A stretch of 64,000 nucleotides of DNA from contig OZ023263.1 of assembly GCA_964006375.1 (NCBI GenBank), positions 132,908,454 through 132,972,453 on the forward strand. Reading direction: 5' to 3'. Both the position numbers and the translations under genes were made by a program. Position 1 is the first letter of the stretch. Every line of letters starts with the position of its first letter. A model generated the notes under the pieces. The model made no database searches, had not been told where the DNA came from, and saw only the letters and a list, made by a program, of their open reading frames with translations. Below, piece after piece: positions 23,160 to 34,752 of the stretch. This DNA comes from Tillus elongatus. Taxonomy: Eukaryota; Arthropoda; Insecta; Coleoptera; Cleridae.

Positions 23160-25580
23160 AAAAAATACAATCCTCCACTGGTCCAATATAACATAAAAAT
23201 ATTTTTTCCTGCTACAAATTATTATATATATATTAATATTTGCTGGGTTACAAAATGTCATAATATTTACAAAAATGGAATAAAATAATCCAGAATAAAT
23301 TCCCATGGAAAAGTTGTCACTAATATCCCATAGTATTCCGACTTTGGATATAAAACTAGATTAAATGTTTATACAATTCGTGTTGTAACTTAATTATGAA
23401 TAAAATGCTTTGGGGCTTTGGGATACAATTGTATCGACAACAATGGTTTCTATGGAACTTCGCCCTTAGCCCTCTAAGATTGATATTTAGGTTTAGAATT
23501 TGATAAGTTTGAAAACATTCTGTATTCAACATATTCCAAAATTAAATAAATTCAATTAATCATTATCAATCGTTTCAAGGAGACATTATTTCAGGTTGTG
23601 TCAACCCAATTTATTGTATATTCTGCTCTCACCATAAGTGTATCATTAAAATATTGATTCCATTAGTTTTGTACAGTATTTGATATATTTTAAACTATTT
23701 TAAAACTTGCCTGATAACTGTATCTGTTTCTATTTCCTCTGCCAGCGCCAGTTGGATGTTCTTGATGAACAATGTATTTCCTGTTCATTGAACTTATATG
23801 TTTTTTTTTTGCTTGAAACTTATTGATTTCCACTGACTGAAGCACTAGTCACGTATATTAACTGCTTAGAATTATTGACCCTAATGTATACAACTATAGA
23901 TAATAGGCATTTATGACATGCTATGTTGCATTATAATTACTGGCGGAAGTGTTGTTTCACATTCCAACTAATCATATTGCTCTAATGGGATTATAGGGGT
24001 CTATACCGAGTTCCATTTTGGAAGGATTCTATATGGATTTCCATACTATTGTCAGAGAGTTGATATGGAATTCCATATAAGCTACCATATTTTCCTGATT
24101 TAGTTATGGGTTTCTATGAGACTCCTTCATACTTTGAAGTTCCTGTTTCAAATATTTACATGCAACCATATAGAAACCATATAGAAACCCATATATAACC
24201 CATTATATATTATCTGTCTCGCATTTCTGGCAGGGTTGAGTCAGATTGCCGCCAATCAGACATCCAAAGGGCTGTTTGATATATTTTCTGCTGAAATAAA
24301 ATACAGGGAAGAAATTAGAATTCGGATGAAGTAATGCACACTGCTTTGATAATCCTAATTTTGATCGACAATTTGTAGATCAAGTTCCAATGTTACATTT
24401 ACAACTAAAAGCGCTACCACATAATCCGGAGAAATCAAGAAGTCGTTCGCATTCTCTGCAAACTCAAAGAATATTTTCGGAATTTCTGCCATGAGTTTAA
24501 ATAGGCAGGATGAAGCATGGCTTGAAATGGAACACTTTCCTTATAAACCTTAGTAGACTGGAGAACCTTGAAATAATTGAATTGTAGACCGCCAGTTTGT
24601 CTGCAGTATTTCGTGATATATATCCCTTGCCTCAGAGCCTTGAAACACCGCCTATTCTGTCCTCTATTCTAGAGGGTCATGTCACAACGTATTGTAAAAA
24701 GCTTCATCACGTACAAGTAGTGGGACATACGAGCTTGCCTTTTAACTATGAAACCAATAGACAGGGATTATTAATATTAATACAATATTTTCATTATATT
24801 ATTAATGTTAGCACTGGGTGCACTTATAAAGTTTTGATGGGTGGTTCTGGTTGTAAGTACAAAATAATTTAATTTATTCACAATAATTATCGCGTTTAAC
24901 TATTGAAAACATTAGTTAAGCCTGTGGTCTAATTAACATGCGTAAGAAACGTCGTTGACATGTTTTAGATCGGTAGAACTCACAGGTTCAATTCGTATTA
25001 TTTTTATTGCTGGTTTGCTTACCAAAGAACGCCGTTTCAGCTGTAGTTCGTTTTATCGAAAACGAAAATATATCTCAAACTCACATTTTCTTCTAGATTC
25101 CGACCTCCTGAATCATTCTGTTTAAGTCTCTTGTGATGTTAATGATCATTATCAAATATTCGAATTCAATTTAAACGTAACCTCAAAATTTATATCGTTT
25201 CTTTTCGCTTGAAACTTATATTTGATCTCCACTGATTTAAGCACTAATCACATATATTGATTGCTTAGAATTAAATCTACCCTAATGTATAAAACTATAT
25301 ACATAATTGGCATTTATGACAGGTTATGTTACACTTTAATTTCTGGCAGGAGTTTTGTTTCAGATTCCAACCAATCAGTTTGCTCAAACGTAATTATAGG
25401 GATCTATATGGAGTTCCGTTTTGGAAGGATTCTATATGGATTTCCATACTATTATGAGAAACTTTATGTGGAATTCCATATAAGCTACCATATTTTCCCT
25501 ATCTAATTATGGGTTTCTATGGGGATTTCCATATGAAACCCCTGTATATTCATGTTTAGGGAGCGGAGGATAATTAGGGA
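23160..25580. other. Unassigned AT-rich DNA with a 340-bp direct repeat
   Basis: Two diverged copies of a non-coding repeat lie at about 23806-24145 and 25206-25545. They share GGAAGGATTCTATATGGATT and ATAAGCTACCATATTTTCC. Between them, 24240-24870 contains only short open stretches with no recognisable domain. The rest shows nothing I can identify. Confidence 0.5.
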
Positions 25581-25945
25581 ATAACTTTTAGAACTAGGTT
25601 AATATGGACATGGTAACGATGTAATTTGTAATAAAATTTAATATTAATAAAAAGAATTAACAACTTTTACAAACTGCGTTAACCGGATAAAATTTAAAAC
25701 CAAATCTGTACAAAATTAAATTAAAAGTCTCGCTAATGTTTACATTTTAAGAATCTAAAAAAAATCTCGTTAATGTTTACCAACACCACTACTTATAACC
25801 TTACTTGGTCTACATAATTCACAAATTGCAAACCTCATCAGTCTAGCATTCCTTATACTGTACTCTGCAATTCCAACTTGTTTATTATTTATCTAAACAT
25901 GTAATGTAGTATTTCATTGCCAATAATTATGATATTTATGTGACC

Positions 25946-25948
<3 letters not shown>

Positions 25949-26028
<80 letters not shown>
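25949..26028. repeat. (AT)n microsatellite
   Basis: About 80 bp of AT repeats. Confidence 0.95.
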
Positions 26029-26029
<1 letters not shown>

Positions 26030-26099
26030 TAATTATTCTAATTTATGGTAGCGAATTTTCGTAGAAATATTATAATATAAAAATAATACTAAAATATAT

Positions 26100-28000
26100 T
26101 TTCATGACTAGGAACAGCCGCCTGGAGAGTTTTCTGTTCTATGAACATACTGCCGAGTTATCTCTGTCCTTGTGAAGTAACTGAACAGATGATTTGAAGA
26201 GTTGTTTCTACTTTGCTTGCAGTGCTCTTTCAACACCACAAAATCCAGCCTCGCCGACCCTGAATCCTTTTGGAGTGTTTTTTCTTTCAAACTTGACTTG
26301 ATTTGACTACGCAGCGGCCATTGTTTGGTTGATACCATGTGCCCTGCGTGTACTCTCTCCTTCTTAAATTTACTTTTAAACCTATGCTTCCATTGGCGAA
26401 ATGTTAAACTTGACTTGACTTGATTGCGCAGCGGCCATTGTTTTGTTAATACCCTGTGCCCTGCGTGTACTCTCTCCTTCTTGACTTTCCATTTAAACCA
26501 TAGAAAGCATACTTCCATTGTCGAAATTGTACCTTATACCCAGCGTCCCAACAATATTGCTGAGTTTGTTCTATAGGTAAGCCTCCCATTATAGCCGGAT
26601 GGCCCTTGTATAATATGTGGCTTCTCCCCATTTTAGCTCGTACCTGAATCTGACCTGCATACTCCACCCAGTGTGTATGAATACCTGGGTGGTTGTTGGT
26701 TTCAATTTACCCATCAACTGTTTCGCTTTTTCTTCCCTGGAAGCATCGGTCAAACCATGAGTTCTTACTTTTGATGCTGTTGCTGTTTCTTCCCACCTTG
26801 GTATTATTATTCCATGAATTATCGGACTAACCTGAATACCTGTTTTCGGCCTGATAGCGGGTACTACTTCGTCCCACCTTGGTTGATTCATCCATAATTT
26901 GAGAATTTTCAGCTTGGCTTCGATTACCACCGGGTCAAATAGCTTGGCTATTGGCGATAATATTTCCCTTATTGTTACTTTTTCTGTATATTTTAAGTCT
27001 AGTTTCCATTCTACTGTATATTGCCTTGGTGCCCAGTAGGTACCAAGCGATTTGTCTGTCCTATTGGCAGCTGCAACATTTTTTCTTTCTGCACTTCTTT
27101 CGGCAATTTTGCAATACTCTGTGATTTGTTGCTGGACAATTTACTTAAATTAAACCCAATTGATCTGATCATTTCATTGAGTTCTGTCTGTATTAATGCT
27201 TGTTGCTTTGATTCCATTCCAGATTGAAAATTCTCCAAATAAATATCTTCCTTTTCTACATTCGTTTCTATTGGAATTTTTGCTGTTTATACTAATGCTT
27301 GTTCTACCTCTTGTACCTCTTTCTTTACTCTTGTCATTGATGTATCAAAAAATGATAAATAGTTTTGTCCACTTACGTTTGTGTTAATCTCCGCCGCTGA
27401 TTCGGCTTCAGATAGAAGATTATCTGTATAAATTTTTAAATTAAATAATATTTCCTGCTCGTTTCTGGCTTCTTCTACCTCTGGTACTTCGTTTTCGAAT
27501 GGAACTTCAACTTTTTAAATTAAATTTATTTTCGAATGGAACTTCAACATTTAAATTAATTTTATTTTCGGATGGAACTTCAACTTTAAATTGAAATTTT
27601 TCATGCTTCTTGACGCTGTTTTTGTTGTTGAATTCAAAATTTGAATCTATTACCTTCTGGTCCGTTCCTTGTACTGTGAAGATTGGTATTTTTATTTTTG
27701 GCAGTTTGAATAAGGGTAACCTAACCCCTGAATGGTGGTCTGTTTGTTTCTTAATTGCTCTTTTCAGCTTGACCATGGCGTTATCGTAGCGTCAAATGAG
27801 CTTCATCTAGAATTTCTGATTCTGTGATTCTATTTATATCCATTATGTTGTCTTCTAGTTTTTTCCATTGCCTATCTAATATTTCTATCATGATATCATA
27901 CTTGGTAAGTATAGTGTTATATCCTTTCTAAATTTTGTAGTTTTTTGTTACCTTGTCTGATGCCTAGTTCTTTTTGAATTGGATTTTATTTTGCCGCTTG
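26100..28000 (-). pseudogene. BEL/Pao LTR retrotransposon relic (gag and RT/RNase H pieces)
   Basis: 27500-27980 (minus) is gag-like, with RITESEILDEAHLTLR and VRLPLFKLPKIKIPIFTVQG, the region BEL gags use before their capsid domain. 26590-27240 reads QALIQTELNEMIRSIGFNLSK, then SLGTYWAP, YTEKVTIREILSPIAKLFDP and IPRWEETATASKVRTHGLTDAS, the late RT to RNase H part of BEL/Pao pol. Zinc knuckle, protease and the RT active site are absent, so a large internal deletion lies between the two parts. Frames are broken throughout. LTRs were not found. Confidence 0.6.
26286..26540. repeat. Two-copy tandem repeat (~126 bp)
   Basis: Copies share GCGCAGCGGCCATTGTTT-like and CCCTGCGTGTACTCTCTCCT sequence. 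On the minus strand each copy encodes KKERVHAGH..STKQWPLR, and because the period is a multiple of three the frame stays open through both. Confidence 0.7.
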
Positions 28001-28203
28001 TGACCTTATTTTGCCTTTTTGTGGACGTTTGTGTCCCTGATTGCTTTGAGTACTTTGAATTTGACCCTGTATGGGTGGTGTATATGGTGTTAATATTAAT
28101 TTGAAAAAAAAAACCTTATTTATGACTTTACTTGGACGGAATATGGTCAAGAATGATTGCTATATGTATGCAAAATATCAACAATATTTTTACCGATGGA
28201 CTG

Positions 28204-28600
28204 CTACAAGTTTTGGCAACCATTATCGTTTTTCAAATTGATAAGGTCCCCGCTGTAATCACATTTTAAAAACACCTCTTTAATATACCTTTTCATGATA
28301 ACACCTTTTGCGTAAACTACTACCCGCTTTTCGATAATATGTTTTTCTATTATGTTGGGTAATTCTTCTAAAGTAACGTTATCACAATCATAATCCAAAC
28401 ACTTCTGTGTTCTTTGTAGCAACTTGATATATTTAACTATATCTGCATTTAATAACCTAGCGCCTTCGGAGTCCTAAACATATAATGTGCTGATTTATTT
28501 TTCACTGTTATAAATTACTAATTCTTTGGGTGCCTAGTCTCTTACACAGAAGCCTTTTGTATCTACCACGATAAAGCTCATCATAAAACTATGTATGGCA
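28204..28600 (-). pseudogene. VYAKG small gene (segment A)
   Basis: 28204-28422 is open for 72 codons: LQRTQKCLDYDCDNVTLEEL, VVVYAKGVIMKRYIKEV, DLINLKNDNGCQNL and stop. Upstream, in other frames, an N-terminal remnant reads GFCVRD..APKELVI (28500-28565). The conserved C-terminus is unusually well kept compared with its neighbours. Unknown function; it follows the capsid gene on the same strand. Confidence 0.5.
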
Positions 28601-28608
28601 ATGAAGAT

Positions 28609-29150
28609 TTACATTATATAACGCACGATGTTAGATACTAGGGCGTATTTGGACGTCGATGTCACGTGAACTCCACAATAACATTTCGTGCGATCGAGAA
28701 AGTTGTTAGTACTTTTCATTTCCAATTTGATATCCACCGGAGCTGGCTTTATCGAATCGCTGCATTTGGAGCAATCAAATACAAACATGGGATGTTTTAT
28801 AAAAGCATTGTAACTCATGGTAGGTGTTGATTCTCTACCAACATACGAACGCTCGATGTAATATACTTGGTTAAAGTTCAGATTCATACCTTCTGTAGGG
28901 ATTTGCTTATAATTTCAGTGAAGTATTAAATCTTGAATGTATTTTATAACGTTATTGTATCGATCCATTACAAACCTAGGTCGGTAAGTGTTTGAGGAAG
29001 TCTTAATGGACCACAAGCTTTAAGTTGAATTATTGAGATTCGGTAATTCATACATTTACTATTTTCTATATCGTAGAAGAACCTTTTAATTCGAGTTAAA
29101 TAATTGCTGTTGTATAACATCGTTGGGGTGAGTATGTAGTACAATGCATT
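28609..29150 (-). pseudogene. Polinton capsid C-terminal half (segment A)
   Basis: 28609-28887 is open for 92 codons: MNLNFNQVYYIERSYVGRES, PMFVFDCSKCSDS, APVDIKLEMKSTNNF, RTKCYCGVHVTSTSKYALVS. Upstream, 28900-29110 has broken central-region pieces (YELPNLNNS- and SIKTS-like). The C-terminal strand pattern of the double-jelly-roll family is complete here. Confidence 0.6.
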
Positions 29151-29239
29151 CAATGTTAAACATTAAAGCTTTTTCTTTATCTGCTGCGGCAACCAAATTG
29201 GAACATTTTCTAGTTATCCGTATTAACGAATTGCCAAAA

Positions 29240-29720
29240 GCTCATTTATATAGTCTTTGAAAATATTACATAGGTATACAGTATCAGGCGAGGCCGCTGT
29301 CTAACAGCTATCCCACAGCTGCCCAACAGTTGTCGTGTCAAACTAAATAGTTGAATTTCGTTGTTGTGTGTGTTATTACCAGCAGCTTGAGAAGCCACTA
29401 AAAGCCGCAATCTATCAACCAACACCTTTAGATCATCCCAGTGCACTTACTCTTTCAGTTTCTTATTATGCATAATGTGTGGCATACCATAACCTGAAGT
29501 TATTGAAGTAGAACGTGACTTAGTGCCTGCTTATTTTTCTAGAATTGTTTTTACCACTTGTTGATATTTGTAAGAACTGTTTCTTATAATGTCTTCTTGA
29601 GGATCGTTCTCTGTTCTGCTAAGACTAGTATCTTTCATAATATCAGCAAAATCAGGTAAAGCTTGCGAATTTTTTATAGCATCCGTAACTGGTTTTCACA
29701 AAAATATTAATTTCAACAGA
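29240..29720 (-). pseudogene. Unidentified Polinton-associated ORF with LRLLVASQAAGNN
   Basis: Minus strand: DAIKNSQALPDFADIMKDTS, NDPQEDIIRNSS, a TAA, ITSGYGMPHIMHNKK, then WDDLKVLVDRLRLLVASQAA GNNTHNNEI. One or two lesions interrupt it. The second half is a short family I have seen associated with these arthropod elements. Function unknown. It lies upstream of the capsid piece. Confidence 0.45.
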
Positions 29721-29889
29721 TGATTAGTACCAATTATTACCAGCCATAATTTGAAAGCTATGTTCATTTTTATTATCTATGTTAAACAACAAATTTAATA
29801 GGTTTGTTGCCAAGCATCCAAGTGTTGGTGGTTTTATCATAAATAACACTATATATTGTATCAGGAATGTTTCTCTGTAAAATAATAAT

Positions 29890-30160
29890 CAACATAGTAT
29901 TTTACACCAATGAACTTAACATTCGTTCGTGAACTGCATTGTGTGTTTAAACCACATAGACCTTTATGTTTACTACCTGCAGTCATAATCAAACAACTGT
30001 ATCGACATTTTTCCATATGTCTGACACAAGTAGAAACTGTCATTATTTTTATGTCTATCCATCGAAAATACGATTTTGTGTTGTCTTGCTTAACACAGGC
30101 TACATCATCAAAAATTGATTTGCTCTTTGCATCTGCTGTATCTAATATCTTTTCGTTTTC
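29890..30160 (-). pseudogene. Polinton packaging ATPase fragment (Walker B region)
   Basis: Minus strand: ADAKSKSIFDDVACVKQDNT near 30074-30125, with the acidic DD of a Walker B-like strand, then IKIMTVSTCVRHMEKCRYSC. It resembles the FtsK/A32-type packaging ATPase of Polintons, which would load DNA into the capsid. Better preserved relatives are in arms D and D-inverse. Truncated at both ends. Confidence 0.45.
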
Positions 30161-30199
30161 ACTGTTGTAGCATACAATATCTCCTTTAGCATGCTATAT

Positions 30200-30700
30200 T
30201 TAGTGAATGGGGTGTTACAAACACTATCAAAGTTAAAAGAAACTTGGTATGGGTGTGAGATCAAAGACAATCACCAAAAGTAAACGTAGCAGTAAAAAAA
30301 TAAAGTGCGATGGTAAAATACCATTCGAAATCATACTAAATTTAAAGCGAGGCGCTATAGAAGTTGGTAAGGAGGTTCCATCTGTGAACAATTTACTGCA
30401 TCTAACGAGAAAAGTTATTAAAAATTTTGGTGGCCGTAAGAAAGTCAAGACACCTCGAGTTATTCCCATACCGAAAAGTGAAGGTGTCTTTCCACTACTA
30501 CCTCTTTTTTGTGTGTTCTGTCAGCAATAGGTGCTCTGCTAAATCAGCCAAACAAAAATTGGAAGAATCTGAACCCCATAACTACACGATGGAGGCTGTT
30601 GCTGTTGGTCCGCGAGGTAGTGGTTTGTATATGAAGAAACAACGAAGCAGTTATGGGTTGTATTTACATAAACCAAAAAACGTAGTGGTTGTTTACCTCT
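30200..30700 (+). pseudogene. Unidentified basic Polinton ORF (30249-30530 and 30540-30700)
   Basis: Two overlapping frames: first MGVRSKTITKSKRSSKKIKC ... RKVIKNFGGRKKVKTPRVIPI and PLLPLF; then, after a frameshift near 30520, SAKQKLEESEPHNYTMEAVA and GLYMKKQRSSYGLYLHKPKN. The Lys/Arg-rich N-terminus, a hydrophobic PLLPL stretch and a Gly/Tyr-rich tail suggest a small virion-associated protein, perhaps DNA-binding. It lies directly before the protease, an order I associate with these elements. Confidence 0.45.
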
Positions 30701-31012
30701 AACATATGTAGATCTTCTGAAATTTTCTGATAAAATAAAAATTGAATATTTTAGAGGTGTATACATGCGAGACACTTTACCATCAGCTGGACCACGTAAA
30801 ACTGAATCATTCGTCATGAATTAGCAAACAAAGAGCCTGGCAGTTATTGGGTTGCAGTTAGGAAAGGCGGTGATACAGCTGTGTACTTTGACTCATATGG
30901 AAACTTGAAGCCACCAATTGAATTGGTGTGTTATCTTAAAAACCCTACTATAGTGTATAATCAAAATGTATACTTATAATTGTGGTCACTTAGGTTTAAA
31001 ATATTTAAATAA
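30700..31012 (+). pseudogene. Polinton adenain-like cysteine protease, one frameshift/stop
   Basis: Pieces in order: YVDLLKFSDKIKIEYFRGVY (about 30706-30765), MRDTLPSAGPRKTES (30765-30815), a TAG at about 30822, then in another frame SYWVAVRKGG (30841-30870), YFDSYGNLKPP (30884-30916) and NCGHLGLKYL (30978-31007). These match the adenovirus-type (C5) protease of Polintons: the segment before W.V normally supplies the His, YFDS the acidic residue, and CGH the nucleophile Cys (codon 30981-30983). The catalytic His is not visible because the frame breaks there. It would mature capsid proteins. Confidence 0.55.
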
Positions 31013-31033
31013 AAGACTTACACACTAGTGTGT

Positions 31034-31375
31034 AATGACAAATGTAAACCTGGTGTTCTTCACCTGGCAGTAAAATAAAATCAATAATAGAACGGGGTCA
31101 GTAATAAATGCTTATTTGCAAAATTGTGGATTCCACGGCGCCAGGGACGTGGTGTGGGCAGACGTAGGAACAGTGGAAACAACGGTAATGTAATGACGAC
31201 AAATGTAAATACCTGGTGTTTTCACCTGGCAGTAAAAATAAAATCAATGAGAGAACGGGGTCAGTGCTTACTTGCAAAATTGTGGATTCCACGGCACCAC
31301 AGACCTGGTGTGGTCAGACGTAGCAAATGTGGAAAGAGCAACTTTTTCACAAGGGCATTGTAATGACGACAAATA
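31034..31375. repeat. Two-and-a-bit copy tandem repeat (~155-165 bp)
   Basis: Units begin TAATGACAAATGTAAA or TAATGACGACAAATG at about 31042, 31192 and 31361, and share CACCTGGCAGTAAA and AAATTGTGGATTCCACGG. In the plus frame they encode an Arg-rich string (WIPRRQGRGVGRRRNSG). Non-host origin is likely since it follows the protease. Confidence 0.7.
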
Positions 31376-31379
31376 AGAG

Positions 31380-32035
31380 AACGGGGTGGCAATGAGCGTG
31401 AATTTAAGACCATGTAGCGAGGTAGAATAGGGAGACTCTGTCTGATTTTTCATACGAAATGCCCTTGCTTTTTATATGATGCTGATACACCTTCTCAATG
31501 CTAGAGACACGAACGCCGGTTAATTGGGGCGAAAGTCCCGTGTATCAGACTTTGCATTTCGCAACGCTGATAACGACATTAGGTTCATATTGCCGTGTAT
31601 TCTATATGACTTCGCATATACCATGTCTCCTTATTAATTCTACATTCTCATAAATTAGCCTGACAACAATGGCATATACATCATATTTAATAAAATATTC
31701 TAACAACTTACAAATTTACACAGAAAATCATTTCATGTCCTACTTACATTCATTACTATTTACAGTATTTTAGCATAATCAGAATCAGGAAACTAGAATA
31801 TCAGGAATAAGTGCATATTACCTGTTAAAATAAATTTACAAATATAGTTGCAAGTATTTATTTTATGAGGCATTTCGACCTGCCCTACCATTAAATAAGC
31901 TTTGTTTTTATCAACAATATGTGGTGAAAAATAATTACATTTATATTATTTTCTCTACACGGCCGGTTACCATTGAAAAACATAACATATTTGTATAAAT
32001 GATTTAGTACAGCCACGTTAACCATAACATTCCCG
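31380..32035. other. AT-rich DNA, nothing recognised
   Basis: No domain, repeat or RNA gene seen. It is duplicated with the rest of segment C. Confidence 0.5.
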
Positions 32036-32039
32036 GGTA

Positions 32040-32860
32040 GGGCGGATACAGGATCCATAAGTGCGAGAGAAAGAACAAGCCTGAAGTCTACGGTTGGTTA
32101 CCTGTAATAGACGCTCCGCTGTGAGAACCCGAGTAACGCCTGTGCGAAATTACCAATAAGTCGTATAAACGTTCCTTGGGAGTGACGCCTATACGATGTT
32201 TTAAAGACTACAAAGTAGGTTGGCGCTGACGTGACTGCGCCTGCACTGTGAACTACTCTGGCTTTTCACTATATTTCGAACTACTCAAATTGGCAAACAC
32301 GATACCAGACAAGAAGGGCATAGTGTCATTTCGATCGACACACTTCAGAGGACATAATAATAATGGAGAAGAAAAACGTATGAACGTTCGTTGCGGTTGC
32401 GCCTATAAGATGTTTTAGGGACAATAAAGTAGGTAGAGTCTCACCTGGGCGCTGACTCGGCGGCTGCACTGTGAACTACGCTTAACTACGAACTGAGAAG
32501 AAGGTGGTCAATATTTGTTTAAGCGTACATTGCCGTTGCACCTCTGGAAGTGGTGTGGTCATTGCGGTATGCCATTATAGATAGAAGTTGGCCGGCACGA
32601 ATGACGGAGCCGCATTAGTTGAGAGTGACCTACGTTAACAGCGCCGCGTAACAACAACGTAGTCGATTTCGGTGCGGACCGTCATAATAATCGACACCCA
32701 TTTAAAGGCAACACAAAATCCGAAACATGATTACAGGGGTAAAGTTACGTAAGCGACAACGGAAAAATATAGTTAAAGACCAAAGAAGAAGAAAAACGAA
32801 CCGTCACTATCGTTCTGACGTTTGTCCTGTATACTGTACGACAAGATCTTAGCCTATGTT
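32040..32860. mobile_element. H2B cassette, promoter-only copy
   Basis: It contains arm sequence (32090-32380) with two partial arm copies in the same orientation, and the histone promoter (32490-32850) including AAAAATATAGTTAAAGACC near 32764 and the start-site TACTGTACGACAAGAT. At that point H2B should begin with ATG, but the sequence departs immediately, so there is no coding region. The second copy is at 60820-61640. Confidence 0.6.
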
Positions 32861-32879
32861 CTTGTAAATCAACATCACC

Positions 32880-33090
32880 ATGGACTTTTCGGAAACATTT
32901 GTTTTTGAACAACTTTGTTTAAATGTTTTAAATTTGTAGAACGTCCGAATTTTTCGATAGGAATGTTGAAAGTGATTAAAAACACAAATCTGCTTCTTTA
33001 TATAACACTTACCTCCTTCATTTCTTCAATAATTCATTTAATTCTTTGCTATGCACGTTATTACCAGCTGCTTAAGAAGCCACAATATTC
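32880..33090 (-). pseudogene. Polinton-associated ORF fragment (LVASQAAGNN family)
   Basis: The minus strand matches the ASQAAGNN end near 33045-33080, then continues into the FGRSTNLKHLN-type segment seen at 12395-12480. Heavily broken. Confidence 0.35.
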
Positions 33091-33520
33091 CAGTTATCCG
33101 CGGCATCCCCGACCTAGAGGGTGGGGTGGTTATCTACTTGCCAAAATCCAATGTTCTGTTGGAAATGCATCAAGGACGAACCCCGCTCCAAGGAATCTGC
33201 CTCCACTGCCGTCCAGTATCAAAGTAATGAGACTTGAAAAATATTAAATGCGTATACTAGCTACGCATCAGAAACCCCACCGACAAACGAGACGCAAACA
33301 AACTTATCAAATAAGAACTAACGATGTGAGCGAGTCTGACTTAAGACAGTTGCTGTTGGAAATAAATGAGCACGCTTATATAGATGAACGCCAATCTGAA
33401 GGTGATTACTTTTACAGTAAAAATATAGTTGAATTGTGTGCTGTATACTTGGCCGTACTGCACCACCCAGTTCTTTGCTTTATCTTACACTCAGTACGCC
33501 TTACATTTCTCTTTAACTAA
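33085..33520 (+). pseudogene. Unidentified ORF pair
   Basis: Two adjacent plus frames read SYPRHPRPRGWGGYLLAKIQ and PLPSSIKVMRLEKY to a TAA at 33245, then MRILATHQKPHRQTRRKQTY and SESDLRQLLLEINEHAYIDE. The sequence is not low-complexity and is conserved in the distal copy (61863-62298), but two recent copies do not prove selection. I cannot name it. Possibly a further Polinton gene. Confidence 0.3.
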
Positions 33521-33599
33521 GCCATTCTTTAAATATTTACCAGAAGTATCAAAATATCACTATCAGAAATTGGTGAACCAAATGGAGATATATATTTAT

Positions 33600-33905
33600 G
33601 GAGTCTTAAAATGAGTATAATACATTTTGAAAGTTGGCACAGCAACCGAGCAGAAAAATACAACCAATGAGAGCGGTTGGTGGAAAGAGGAAGAAGTGGA
33701 ACAACAAAATCTACTTAACAGCCAATGTAACATTAGACGATTGCATGAAATGGTCTGGCTTACCAACAACACCTCTACAAGATGACAACTAGTTGAAACA
33801 TTACCAAAATCAAAGCTGATATGGTTTGTTATAAATTTACCTTTCTGTTTGAGAGACACCTGACTGGTAAAGGCCCATACTAACTGATTTCCATCTGTGC
33901 ACATC
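33600..33905 (+). pseudogene. Unidentified small gene fragment ([10 protein letters not shown] type)
   Basis: The plus strand carries a broken copy of the product encoded at 48371-48649 (minus): [18 protein letters not shown] near 33738-33780, then LVETL. It lies just before the polymerase fragment. Function unknown. Confidence 0.35.
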
Positions 33906-33929
33906 AAAGTACATTTTTATATTTATATC

Positions 33930-34575
33930 AACTGGTTCTCTTATATGTCTAACTGTATAAGAATAACAAATATGTTAATATACTTTTGTGTTAAGTGTAA
34001 CAGTTCATTGGAAAATAAGTATCTCAAATATATCTGTTAGTAAAGGTATATACCGGAAAACGTTGTTTTTTAATTTAGTAGCTAAGCAACCTTCATTGTA
34101 ACAAAGAAATCATATGAAGTATTGTGAATTGTGCTCGTTACAAGTGAAAAGCAGTGTGTGGTTTGCACATCTGCGCAGTGAAGGCCAAAAAATAAATGTA
34201 TGTGAATCGTGGGTAGTTGAAAAATGTTTGTGTTAAATGCGGCCGACAAAATAAAGGGCTACTTATCGTATTAATACAAATAACATTAACAAAAGAGAAA
34301 TCCATGGAAACTGTGAAACATGTATTGTTTCAGCTCACTGAAGCTTCAGCCAAACATGAGGCAATTAAAATCACTTTGCTTTGTTTGGTTTGTATATGTT
34401 TCAAAATAAGGAAAGCAAACAAATGAAATAATTTAATACTAAAAACAAAAATATTACAGTTTCAACTAATTATAAAAATATCTATCAGGAATTCATCGAG
34501 GAAATTTAGAGTTGCGGAATTGGAATTTTCAGAAGGCGTGAGTGGATTGATGTTGGAACGTCATTTGTGACTGCA
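33930..34575 (+). pseudogene. Probable Polinton polymerase N-terminal fragment (segment C)
   Basis: This copy keeps the finger-like KYCELCSLQVKSSVWFAHLR (34114-34173), with Cys-x2-Cys and a following His, then VCESWVVEKCL and, after a shift, MKHVLFQLTEASAKHE-like sequence at 34310-34370 and VAELEFSEGVSGL near 34511. Several stops follow. Confidence 0.5.
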
Positions 34576-34752
34576 GGTGAACATTAATAAATGTATTTTA
34601 AAATGAAACTAATAAATACATTTTACTTTTACAATGGTTTTTTATTTATGTAACAAGTTTACAATTTAAGCAAATAATATTTTACAATTTCTAATACCAC
34701 TAATAAATTTTCTTTTATCAAATTTAACAGCGTGATACATACATTATGGATG

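Larger units (their letters stand above)
28196..29937. repeat. Segment A (first copy of Polinton repeat unit)
   Basis: Direct copy of 34753-36489 (offset 6554) with very few differences, and of 63532-64000. On the minus strand it holds, in transcript order, an unidentified ORF, capsid and the VYAKG gene. The left edge is GATGGACTGCTACAAG; the right edge is at CATTCGTTCGTGAACTG. Confidence 0.85.
30755..34752. repeat. Segment C (first copy), repeated at 59534-63531
   Basis: The distal copy is direct, offset 28778-28779, and nearly identical over about 4 kb. It holds a protease 3' part, a tandem repeat, a promoter-only H2B cassette, unidentified ORFs and the polymerase N-terminal fragment. Near identity over this length implies a recent segmental copy. 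Confidence 0.9.

Noticed and set aside
30233..30469. Minus-strand ORF
   Set aside because: Antisense of the basic Polinton ORF, which has recognisable downstream context (protease).
31034..31375. Possible CRISPR-like array
   Set aside because: Only two to three long tandem units with no unique spacers, in eukaryotic DNA. It is an ordinary tandem repeat.
33596..33907. 103-codon minus-strand ORF (also 62374-62685)
   Set aside because: The plus strand matches the 48371-48649 family in sense, so the minus frame is a shadow.
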